Source: Ectobacillus sp048976805
GTDB lineage: Bacteria; Bacillota; Bacilli; Bacillales; Bacillaceae_G
NCBI GenBank assembly: GCA_048976805.1
Contig: JBHGUR010000035.1
Coordinates: 1 to 64,000, forward strand
Direction of reading: 5' to 3'
Length of the DNA: 64,000 bases
The number at the start of each line of letters is the position of its first letter. Position 1 is the first letter of the stretch. The notes beneath the pieces are model-generated. The model was not told the DNA's origin, searched no databases, and saw only the letters and a program-made list of their open reading frames with translations. Positions 43,792 to 50,885 of the stretch are shown piece after piece. Both the position numbers and the translations under genes were made by a program.

Positions 43792-45135
43792 CTACGATTC
43801 AAAATTAGCTTCTACATTCTTTAGCTTTTCTACCTTTTCTTCTGCGCCTGTGTCAGCATTAATAAAAATTTGGTATGTGTCATTCCTTAACGTTCCTAGA
43901 AATTCATAGCACAGCACTTCTTTTTTCAAATCATTCAGAATGATTGCCTGGCGTTCTTCCATAACTTTTACGCCTGAATTGATTTTTTTCTTGGCTTCTT
44001 CAATAGATAGCGCCGGCTTTGGAATGGTTCGCTTTCGATGCGCCGACAAATAATCCTTTGCTGAAAAGCCGACAATGGCTCCATCATCAAGCGCCACTTT
44101 CATATGAATCGATTCAGGATAAATACGGACATTGTTTATGTTCGTCACAAAAGTGAAAACCCCGACAGAATCATATTGGGCACTGTCATATAGCTCCATA
44201 TTCGCAAATTTATGATCTTTTAAAAATTGAAGCCCTTTGTTAGCTGCATCGTTTAAGCTGATACTTTGTTTTTTAATTTCCCGGTTGTTAATAACCCAAA
44301 TCGGATAACCGCCTTTTTCCGTTATATCCATATACGTATCGCTGTTTGTTTGCGGATGGTGAACAGTTAAGCTATAAAAGCCTTCTTTCGCCCCTTTCCC
44401 GCTATGCTCTACAGATGTGCTTTCTGATCCCTTTAAACCGAGAAAGGACCTGGCTATCCCTTTTGCCTGCTCTTTTGTAATTTTATCTCCTTCTAAATCA
44501 ACCAAACCTTTTTCTCCCTTTTCAAAGCTCGTTGCAGTCGGGCCAAAGTCCGTTTCCGAATAGGATGCCACATTTTTCTCGACCGTTTTGAATCCGTCAA
44601 TAATTGTGTTATCTGCCGGGTTTTTATTTGCTGCAAGTGCAAGCTCCACATCCATCCAACGCAAATTGTTTTTTAATACAAGATATTGAACATGCCGCAA
44701 TTCATTTTGGATATCGCCAGCGTTTTTGTATAGCTTTTGAAGCGTTTCATATTCTTTGTCATTCAGCGGCTCTTTTTCTAAATCGCGGATAGCTGTCCGA
44801 TAGCTGAAATACCCAATTTTTGCCAAAAATTCTTCTGTTTTATTAAAAGGCAATAAAGTTAGCGGCAGCTGCCCGACATTAGAGCGGGCTTCCGAAGTAA
44901 TGCGCCACACCTCGGCAAGTGCAGGAGATAATGATGTTCTTGAATTCATCGCTAGCGTTGTCCCAATTTTGTCGTGCAATAAATCGACTTCGTATGCCAA
45001 ATCATGAAAAGCGCGCTGATACGTATTTTCGGCGCGTATCAAAACGGCATTTTTTTCTTGATGCTCACGATAGCCCCAGTATCCCGTACCGGCTGCGCCG
45101 ATTGTTAAGGCGATAATAAGCAAAGCTCTTAGCAT
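43792..45135 (-). CDS. ypeB: Germination protein YpeB
   Basis: 447 residues. N-terminal membrane anchor (LLIIALTIGAAGTGYWGYRE), a helical region with NNLRWMDVELALA, and PepSY-type repeats in the C-terminal half (ITKEQAKGIARSFLGLKGSE and YDSVGVFTFVTNINNVRIYP). YpeB stabilises and localises the cortex-lytic enzyme SleB in the spore. The start is 18 bases after sleB, with a GGAGGGG site, so both are made from one mRNA. Confidence 0.95.
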   Translation of the reverse strand: MLRALLIIALTIGAAGTGYWGYREHQEKNAVLIRAENTYQRAFHDLAYEVDLLHDKIGTTLAMNSRTSLSPALAEVWRITSEARSNVGQLPLTLLPFNKTEEFLAKIGYFSYRTAIRDLEKEPLNDKEYETLQKLYKNAGDIQNELRHVQYLVLKNNLRWMDVELALAANKNPADNTIIDGFKTVEKNVASYSETDFGPTATSFEKGEKGLVDLEGDKITKEQAKGIARSFLGLKGSESTSVEHSGKGAKEGFYSLTVHHPQTNSDTYMDITEKGGYPIWVINNREIKKQSISLNDAANKGLQFLKDHKFANMELYDSAQYDSVGVFTFVTNINNVRIYPESIHMKVALDDGAIVGFSAKDYLSAHRKRTIPKPALSIEEAKKKINSGVKVMEERQAIILNDLKKEVLCYEFLGTLRNDTYQIFINADTGAEEKVEKLKNVEANFES

Positions 45136-45153
45136 GTGATAGTCCCCTCCATT

Positions 45154-45903
45154 CTATTTGCAAAAAATATGTCTGCCGATTTTTTTGATTTGCGGCCGGC
45201 TCCAAATCCAGGCGCTCGTCGCTGTATCTGGATTGAAGTAGTAAATCGCTTCGCCTGTCGGATCCCATCCGTTAATCGCATCTAGAACAGCTTTTCTGGC
45301 GGTATCATTGGGAGTCAGCCAAATTTGCCCATCTGCCACAGCTGTGAATGCACGCGGTTCAAAAATCACTCCGGAAACCGTATTGGGAAACGAAGGGCTG
45401 CTCACCCGGTTTAAAATAACGGCTGCCACTGCCACCTGCCCGATATACGGTTCCCCCCGCGCCTCTCCGTACACCGCATTTGCCATCAATTTAATATCGT
45501 TTTGTGAAAATCCATTTGGAACGTTCGTTGCTGTCGCTTTTGCCGATTGATTGTTAGTCTGCTGATTGCCGGCGGCAGTGCTTGGCTTGTTATATTTCGT
45601 TGCTTTTACAAGCTTTTGCTTTGTTTGCTCGCCGGCAATTCCGTCGACCTTCATGCCGAATGCAGATTGGAAGTTGCGAAGAGCCCAATATGTATTCCAT
45701 CCAAAAACGCCGTCAATTTTTCCTTTATAAAAACCGATGTATTGCAAGCGCGACTGTAATTCTATAACATCTTCCCCCACAGCACCTCTTTGAATCACCT
45801 GATTAGAGAAAGCGTGTGCGCCCTCACCGAGACTGCCAATTAACAAAGAGGCAAGAAAAACAAACATGATAAACGGTGTTTTCCAAAAACCTTTACCAAA
45901 CAT
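45154..45903 (-). CDS. sleB: Spore cortex-lytic enzyme SleB
   Basis: 249 residues. Signal peptide to about residue 30 (GSLGEGAHAFS). A peptidoglycan-binding domain follows (QRGAVGEDVIELQSRLQYIG). The C-terminal hydrolase_2 domain has lytic transglycosylase Glu in AVYGEARGEPYIGQVAVAAV and ends AIYYFNPDTATSAWIWSRPQ. It degrades cortex peptidoglycan at germination. The ATG at 45903 has a run of six G upstream. A longer in-frame start at 46041 would add 46 residues in front of the signal and is rejected. Confidence 0.96.
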   Translation of the reverse strand: MFGKGFWKTPFIMFVFLASLLIGSLGEGAHAFSNQVIQRGAVGEDVIELQSRLQYIGFYKGKIDGVFGWNTYWALRNFQSAFGMKVDGIAGEQTKQKLVKATKYNKPSTAAGNQQTNNQSAKATATNVPNGFSQNDIKLMANAVYGEARGEPYIGQVAVAAVILNRVSSPSFPNTVSGVIFEPRAFTAVADGQIWLTPNDTARKAVLDAINGWDPTGEAIYYFNPDTATSAWIWSRPQIKKIGRHIFCK

Positions 45904-46043
45904 ACATAACCCCCCTATAAAAATCATTGCTTTTATGGCTATTTTCTGTAAACAGTGCACTTTTATGTAAACCATACAAAAAAAACCATGCGCTTGGTTT
46001 AAATCATTCCCATTTTTGGATGCGAAAGAAAACATGACCACAT

Positions 46044-46074
46044 AAAAAAGAGAAGCACAAGTGCTCCTCTTTTA
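46044..46074 (-). terminator. Terminator on the minus strand
   Basis: AGAGAAGCAC pairs with GTGCTCCTCT around AA, with one mismatch, and the T-run reads on the minus strand. It ends the 134-residue gene. Confidence 0.7.
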
Positions 46075-46084
46075 CCTTTTCATC

Positions 46085-46489
46085 TTACTTTCTCCTAGTA
46101 TGATATCTATTGCGATATACATACTTCTTTACATCTGCATCGTTAAGGTTTCCATCATATACCCGAAACAGAAGGGACTTATATCGCGGATGGTGTTTCG
46201 TTACATATAAAGCAAACTCTTTTCTATCCGCCTTCGCTTTTTTTGTAAATTCTTCATCATTTATAATCTCTTGAAGCTGTTCTTGAACATATTCCTTCGC
46301 GTCTTCCCACTTTTGTTTTCTATTAGTTAATATATCTTTTGCATAAGAGGGCATTTTCTCAATCACAAAATCGATATATCCTTCTGCCCACATGGACATT
46401 CTTTCTTTTTCTGTTAATTCAAATACGATATGCATTAATTGTATTTCATCATATTGCGAACTCGCGGCATACTGCCCTGCTTTATTCAT
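46085..46489 (-). CDS. Hypothetical protein, 134 residues
   Basis: Begins MNKAGQYAASSQYDEIQLMH, continues FELTEKERMSMWAEGYIDFV and ends in a basic YRNRYHTRRK. Mostly helical, charged, no membrane segment. A GGAGAGAGGCGG site lies upstream, a little far from the ATG. I do not recognise the family. Confidence 0.6.
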   Translation of the reverse strand: MNKAGQYAASSQYDEIQLMHIVFELTEKERMSMWAEGYIDFVIEKMPSYAKDILTNRKQKWEDAKEYVQEQLQEIINDEEFTKKAKADRKEFALYVTKHHPRYKSLLFRVYDGNLNDADVKKYVYRNRYHTRRK

Positions 46490-46532
46490 AGCATATCCGC
46501 CTCTCTCCTCGTTATTACATATAGCAGTTAAA

Positions 46533-47438
46533 TCAACTTGCTAAGCTCTCTATAAACAGCTTAAGAGGAACCAATCCTCTCTTTGGCATGCAGCTGCTGA
46601 TAACAGCTGTGAGCTGCATTTCCGGTATTACGATGATATACTGTCCCCCATAACCCATAGCAAAGTATACATGATAAGGGATTTGAAATGTGTTTTTGTC
46701 GATTACCCACCAATGATAGCCATATGAGCCGATGTGCCTATAAGTAGTAAACAAAGGAGAAGTCGATTGTCGAACCCAATGAGGAGATAGCAGCTGGCTT
46801 CCTTGCCATATTCCCCCATGCAAATACAATAAACCGATTTTTAATAAATCTGCCGGCTTCATCATCATTCCGAAGCCACCGATATAAATGCCTTGCGGAT
46901 CCTGCTCCCACATATAATCTGCGATGCCGAGCGGTTTGAACAAATATTCCTCGGCAAATTTTGCTGCTGGCATATTTGCCGCACTTTGCAAAATATAGCT
47001 TAAAAGGTGAGAAGAACCTGAATGATAGTTCATAGCTGTTCCGGGCTTGCATACGAGCGGCCGCTTTAATATATAATCTACCCAGTTTTTTGATTTCACA
47101 AAAAAAGAGGGAAATAACACACCATTTTCGAATTCTTTCCAATCTTCTCCGGTTGTCATTGTCAATAAATGATATATCGTTATGTTTTCTTTTTCCTTCG
47201 GTATATGGGGAAAAAAGTTCCCAATAGGCAGGTGGATATCAGGAAGATAGCCTTTATCGATAGCTATGCCAATTAGGGTAGTCATTATACTTTTTGTAAT
47301 GGAATTAATTTTTGCGAGATTCGTACTATATTCTTCGGGTTGATAATATTCGGCAATCATTTCCCCGTTTTGATATACCAAAAAAGCGTTCACGTTTTCC
47401 TTTTGAAGTTGCTCCTTGAGCATTCCGATATGTAACAT
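46533..47438 (-). CDS. Serine hydrolase of the beta-lactamase fold (class C/esterase type)
   Basis: 301 residues. The SxxK motif is INSITKSIMTT with Ser near 47 and Lys near 50. The Tyr motif is AMNYHSGSSH. The later GYGGQYIIVIPE stands where KTG/HxG normally lies. No signal peptide, so probably an intracellular esterase or peptidase rather than a secreted beta-lactamase. A GGGAGG site precedes the ATG. Transcribed alone. Confidence 0.87.
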   Translation of the reverse strand: MLHIGMLKEQLQKENVNAFLVYQNGEMIAEYYQPEEYSTNLAKINSITKSIMTTLIGIAIDKGYLPDIHLPIGNFFPHIPKEKENITIYHLLTMTTGEDWKEFENGVLFPSFFVKSKNWVDYILKRPLVCKPGTAMNYHSGSSHLLSYILQSAANMPAAKFAEEYLFKPLGIADYMWEQDPQGIYIGGFGMMMKPADLLKIGLLYLHGGIWQGSQLLSPHWVRQSTSPLFTTYRHIGSYGYHWWVIDKNTFQIPYHVYFAMGYGGQYIIVIPEMQLTAVISSCMPKRGLVPLKLFIESLAS

Positions 47439-47604
47439 ATATTCCTCCCTAGATGGAATGATGTATGCTATATGTTTTTCCTTCTATTACGTCGTTCATC
47501 CGTGAACGTATTATCACACAGCTTAAGGGAGAAATATAAATAATTGCTTTCTATAATACAGAATCATGTGAAAAATGCCACTATTAATGGCTAATCATAT
47601 GGCC

Positions 47605-47646
47605 AAAAAGGAAGGCGGAAAACATATTGTTTTCCGCCTTCCTTTT
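47605..47646 (-). terminator. Terminator of the 62-residue gene
   Basis: AAAAGGAAGGCGGAAAACA pairs with its complement ending at 47646, a stem of about 17 bp, with the T-run on the minus strand overlapping the stop codon. Confidence 0.8.
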
Positions 47647-47833
47647 AAGGATGCTTCTCTAAATAACCGTTTACCAATTCTTCCAACTTTTCAGGGTCTG
47701 GGCTATTTCCCTCAAATGCAAATTCGATTTCTTCCAGAAATTCCCCGTTTTGATATACGTGCAATCCGCCTTTTTGCAACAGAACGCTATATTCAATTTC
47801 AAAGCGGTAGCCGCCCTGCTCAATTGCCCCCAT
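47645..47833 (-). CDS. Small YbxI-like/DUF5370-type protein, 62 residues
   Basis: Begins MGAIEQGGYRFEIEYSVLLQ and contains GGLHVYQNGEFLEEIEFAFE and ELVNGYLEKHP. It looks like a small beta-sheet domain with a C-terminal helix. The pattern agrees with a short conserved Bacillus family that I believe is DUF5370, but the number is from memory. Function unknown. An AAGGAGG site precedes the ATG. Confidence 0.75.
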   Translation of the reverse strand: MGAIEQGGYRFEIEYSVLLQKGGLHVYQNGEFLEEIEFAFEGNSPDPEKLEELVNGYLEKHP

Positions 47834-48023
47834 TGATTATTGCCTCCTTGTATTTCCTACACATAGCTCATTAGCTTATCATTATCGTAGTATAAGCAAG
47901 TTCATCGTTTTTAACATATCTGTCATGAAAAATACGAAGAACATTCATAAATTATAAAATGATAGCTGTTTAGTTGATGATAATATAGAAAAAAGACGTT
48001 ATTTTTAAAGGGAGAGACCGCGT

Positions 48024-48383
48024 ATGGAAGAATTATTACAACAGTTATTAAATGAAATGAAGGATATAAAAGAACAAGTCAGCAAAATTGACCATAAATT
48101 TGAGGATTTGAGCGCAAAGCTTGAAAATCTAGAAAAAATGGATAGCATTGAACATCGAGTAACGGTTAATCAAATTGATTTAGTAGATGTGAAAGAATTA
48201 GTGGAGAAAATTGAATCCTTTCAAAGAGAGGAATTGGCCGAACTCGTGACAACTAATTTGCAAGTTGCAAATGTAAAAGAAGAATTTAAAAATGTCCATC
48301 GCCGGCTTGATGCCCATTTGACAAAAATCGCTAAAAATGAAGAAGCGATTCTTATGATTGAAAACAGACACTTGCGAAACTAA
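48024..48383 (+). CDS. Coiled-coil protein, 119 residues
   Basis: Begins MEELLQQLLNEMKDIKEQVS, with heptad-like Leu/Ile spacing through most of its length (IDHKFEDLSAKLENLEKM and VHRRLDAHLTKIAKNE). No membrane segment or Cys. A GGGAGAG site precedes the ATG. It resembles small coiled-coil proteins common in Bacillus, of unknown role. A family 2 repeat follows 7 bases after the stop. Confidence 0.75.
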   Translation: MEELLQQLLNEMKDIKEQVSKIDHKFEDLSAKLENLEKMDSIEHRVTVNQIDLVDVKELVEKIESFQREELAELVTTNLQVANVKEEFKNVHRRLDAHLTKIAKNEEAILMIENRHLRN

Positions 48384-48390
48384 TGAAAGG

Positions 48391-48465
48391 AAAGGGGGTG
48401 TCCGAAAAGTGGAAATCCCCCAAACTGAAATAATCAAGAATGTTGATATATCAAGGTTTTGAAAC
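48391..48465 (+). repeat. Repeat family 2, copy B
   Basis: AAAGGGGGTGTCCGAAAAGT begins a segment nearly identical to 5720-5798, including AAATAATCAAGAATGTTGAT and GGTTTTGAAAC. Copy A has a 4-base insertion in the right half. Confidence 0.65.
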
Positions 48466-48521
48466 ATGAAAAGGGGCATCCAGAAGTCGAAAATACGACT
48501 TTCTGGATAGCCCCTTTTCAT
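48466..48521. repeat. Perfect hairpin with family 2-like ends
   Basis: ATGAAAAGGGGC-ATCCAGAAGTCG pairs with CGACTTTCTGGAT-AGCCCCTTTTCAT, a stem of more than 20 bp. Its arm, AAAAGGGGCATCCAGAAGTC, resembles the family 2 start AAAGGGGGTGTCCGAAAAGT, so it may be a second, self-paired relic that also acts as a terminator. Confidence 0.6.
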
Positions 48522-48588
48522 ATATCTCTGCTTCCCTGATTAAATGATTGTTTTATTGCTTTTATTTCTACTATAATTTTCTATTTAT

Positions 48589-48681
48589 CTACTTTCCCGC
48601 TAATGCGCTCCACTTCGGTTTGCATCTCAACAAATTTTGTTTACGAAGATCGCTGCCGTATTGATAGCGAATATTATACAT
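48589..48681 (-). pseudogene. Short fragment next to a family 1 repeat
   Basis: The minus-strand frame reads MYNIRYQYGSDLRKQNLLRC and ends KPKWSALAGK, 30 codons. There is no good ribosome binding site, and the family 1 repeat starts 11 bases upstream. It may be the tail of a gene cut by the repeat insertion. Not recognised. Confidence 0.3.
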
Positions 48682-48691
48682 TTTATCTTTT

Positions 48692-48801
48692 GGCTCTGTT
48701 ACACTTGATTGTTGCTTTTCCACTGCGGGCGGGGCCGAGCCGCTTTTCCCGCTGGAGTCGCCGCCTTTCGTTCCCAATCAACATGAGCCTTTAACAGAGC
48801 C
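48692..48801 (+). repeat. Repeat family 1, copy B
   Basis: 110 bp from GGCTCTGTTACACTTGATTG to TTTAACAGAGCC. Inverted ends and the GC-rich core CCGAGCCGCTTTTCCCGCTG are shared with the copies at 50037 and 57991. Confidence 0.9.
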
Positions 48802-48904
48802 TGCCCTTTAAAGATAATACGTTTTTGGCAGTTGTGTTAATTAGTTCAATTCTTTGTTAAAACACTGCATTTCGCGTAAATATAGATTTTAGAAACTAAC
48901 ATGG

Positions 48905-50002
48905 TTACACTCGCGCCTGAGCGGCTCCTGCCAGCTTAGCTTGAAATCCTGTCAGTTCTGTCATAAATGCAGTAAATTCTTCAATGTTCATTTGCTGCGC
49001 AGAATCGGATAATGCAACAGCCGGGTCAGGGTGCACTTCAGCCATGACCGCATCTGCGCCGATAGCCAATGCTGCTTTTGCTGCTGGGATAAGCAAGTCT
49101 TTTCGGCCTGTTGAATGCGTTACATCGACGACAACCGGTAAGTGTGTTTCCTTCTTTAAAATCGGTACTGCAGAAATATCAAGCGTGTTGCGCGTCGCTT
49201 TTTCATATGTGCGGATGCCGCGTTCACAAAGGATAATTTGGTCGTTGCCTTGCGAGATAATATACTCGGCTGCATTCACGAATTCTTCAATCGTTGCGGC
49301 AAGTCCTCGTTTTAACAGTACAGGTTTATTTACCTTTCCTACTGTTTTTAATAAATCAAAGTTTTGCATATTGCGCGCCCCGATTTGAATAACATCTACA
49401 TAATCTAAAGCCGTTTCTACATCATTCGGATTTAAAATTTCACTAATAATCGCTAAATCGAATTCATCCGCTACTTTTCGTAAAATTTCTAAGCCCTCTA
49501 CACCTAAACCTTGGAAATCATAAGGAGAAGTCCGCGGTTTAAATGCGCCGCCTCTCATTAGGCGCAGCCCTTGCTGTTTCATTGCCTGTGCAACGGCCCG
49601 TACTTGCTCGTAGCTTTCTACAGCGCATGGCCCCATAATGAATGACTGCGTGCCGTCGCCGATTTTCTCGCCTTTTACATCAACAATTGTATCTGTTGAC
49701 TTCTTTTTGCGGGAAACAAGCAATGCCTTTCGATTATCATCTTCTTGCAGCTCTAAGCTTGCTTTAAAAATCGTTTTAAAAATATGCTGCAAGGTAGATG
49801 TTTCAAACGGACCTTCGTTATGCTCAGCAATCATATCCAATGCTTGGCGTTCCCGAACTGGGTCAAATCGTTTTACGCCTTGAAGCTTCTTTTGTTCTCC
49901 AATTTCTTTTACTACCTTAGCCCGCTCATTTAATAAGCGCAGCAGTTCCAGATTAATCTCATCCACTTTATTTCTCAATCTTTCCAATTCATGTGTTGTC
50001 AT
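48905..50002 (-). CDS. aroA: Bifunctional chorismate mutase/DAHP synthase
   Basis: 365 residues, as in B. subtilis AroA (also called AroG). The AroQ chorismate mutase domain covers 1 to about 90 (RLRNKVDEINLELLRLLNER). The type I-beta DAHP synthase covers about 105-350, with FIMGPCAVESYEQVRAVAQA, LMRGGAFKPRTSPYDFQG, DVIQIGARNMQN and VVVDVTHSTGRKDLL. It condenses PEP and erythrose 4-phosphate, the first step to aromatic amino acids. The fused mutase domain senses chorismate/prephenate for feedback control. TAGGAGG site before the ATG. Transcription is governed by two tyrosine T-boxes upstream. Confidence 0.97.
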   Translation of the reverse strand: MTTHELERLRNKVDEINLELLRLLNERAKVVKEIGEQKKLQGVKRFDPVRERQALDMIAEHNEGPFETSTLQHIFKTIFKASLELQEDDNRKALLVSRKKKSTDTIVDVKGEKIGDGTQSFIMGPCAVESYEQVRAVAQAMKQQGLRLMRGGAFKPRTSPYDFQGLGVEGLEILRKVADEFDLAIISEILNPNDVETALDYVDVIQIGARNMQNFDLLKTVGKVNKPVLLKRGLAATIEEFVNAAEYIISQGNDQIILCERGIRTYEKATRNTLDISAVPILKKETHLPVVVDVTHSTGRKDLLIPAAKAALAIGADAVMAEVHPDPAVALSDSAQQMNIEEFTAFMTELTGFQAKLAGAAQARV

Positions 50003-50036
50003 ATATATATGACCTCCTACTTATATTTTTTGTATA

Positions 50037-50162
50037 GACTCTGTTACACTTGATTGTTGATTTTCCGCTACAGGCGGACGCTTTCCGCGGGCGGGGCCGA
50101 GCCGCTTTTCCCGCTGGAGCCGCAGCCTTTCGTCCCAATCAACATTAGCCTTTAACAGAGCC
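50037..50162 (-). repeat. Repeat family 1, copy C, inside the aroA leader
   Basis: 126 bp with inverted ends GACTCTGTTA and TAACAGAGCC. It lies between the terminator of the second T-box (ending near 50170) and the aroA ribosome binding site (about 50012). It is therefore transcribed as part of the aroA mRNA when the T-boxes read through, and its ends can pair to form a long hairpin. Confidence 0.9.
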
Positions 50163-50169
50163 TTTGTAT

Positions 50170-50415
50170 AAAAAATCCCTGCCGTGAAAACGACAGGGAC
50201 GATTTGCACCGCGGTACCACCCTCATTACAGACGTAGTCTGCCACTTGTTTGATGGTAACGATATCATAATCGTCCTTCCCTTCATAAAGACATCGTCTT
50301 TACTACGAAAAGGCTGCTCCGGGAGTGTACTTCACGTTTATCTATATACTGATTTGCACCAACCATCAGCTCTCTGAAATAGGGAGATAAACATTACTCT
50401 ATTCCCTTCATTGCC
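50170..50415 (-). promoter_or_regulatory. T-box riboswitch 2 (tyrosine), proximal
   Basis: The T-box sequence AGGGTGGTACCGCG is at 50223-50210 on the minus strand. Stem I starts near 50415 (AATGAAGGGAATAGAGTAAT). Its specifier loop reads GTGAAGTACACTCCCGGAG, with UAC (Tyr) in the specifier position. A terminator made of TCCCTG and CAGGGA with a T-run ends at 50170. Uncharged tRNA-Tyr should favour the antiterminator and let aroA be read. Confidence 0.93.
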
Positions 50416-50441
50416 TGTAACGATATTTATTTGTTATAACC

Positions 50442-50690
50442 AAAAAGTCCCTGCTGGCTTTGCCAACAGGGACGATCATAGTCGCGGTACCACCCTGGTT
50501 GCAGACTCTAGTCTGCCTCCTCTTCTTGATAACGGTCTCATGACCGTCTTTCCCTTCATAAGGACAGTGTCCTTACTACGAAAAAGATGCTCCGGAAGTG
50601 TACTTCACGTTTATCTATATGCTGATTCGCACCGGCCACCAGCTCTCTGAAATAGGGAGATAAACATTACTCTATTCCCTTCATTGCTTA
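50442..50690 (-). promoter_or_regulatory. T-box riboswitch 1 (tyrosine), distal
   Basis: The T-box sequence AGGGTGGTACCGCG is at 50496-50483 on the minus strand. Stem I starts near 50690 with the same AATGAAGGGAATAGAGTAAT. The specifier loop reads GTGAAGTACACTTCCGGAG, again UAC (Tyr). The terminator (GTCCCTG...CAGGGAC, T-run) ends near 50442. It is highly similar to the proximal copy and looks like a tandem duplication. Confidence 0.93.
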
Positions 50691-50729
50691 TTATTAGAAA
50701 ATTCAAAACAATTATTGGTTATGATTTGT

Positions 50730-50759
50730 ATTATAGTATTAAGTTCCTGAATGTGTCAA
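50730..50759 (-). promoter_or_regulatory. Promoter of the aroA leader
   Basis: Consensus -35 TTGACA at 50759-50754 and -10 TATAAT at 50735-50730 on the minus strand, with an 18-base spacer. Expected start near 50722, about 30 bases before Stem I of the first T-box and about 720 bases before the aroA ATG. Confidence 0.85.
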
Positions 50760-50818
50760 TACTTTTTAGAGCTTTTTCTAATAGCTGCCCTAAAAAATTT
50801 GCGCTTTATTCCGGCAAA

Positions 50819-50856
50819 ACAAAAAGCTAGCCCGGAAATAATAGGCTAGCTTTTCT
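50819..50856 (-). terminator. Terminator of the oxidoreductase operon
   Basis: AAAAAGCTAGCC and GGCTAGCTTTT pair across about 13 bases. The T-run reads on the minus strand. Confidence 0.85.
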
Positions 50857-50885
50857 TGCATCACTGCAGCTTTTCGAAATAGAAA

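Noticed and set aside
45904..46041. N-terminally extended SleB start
   Set aside because: The extra 46 residues precede a good signal peptide and lack a ribosome binding site.
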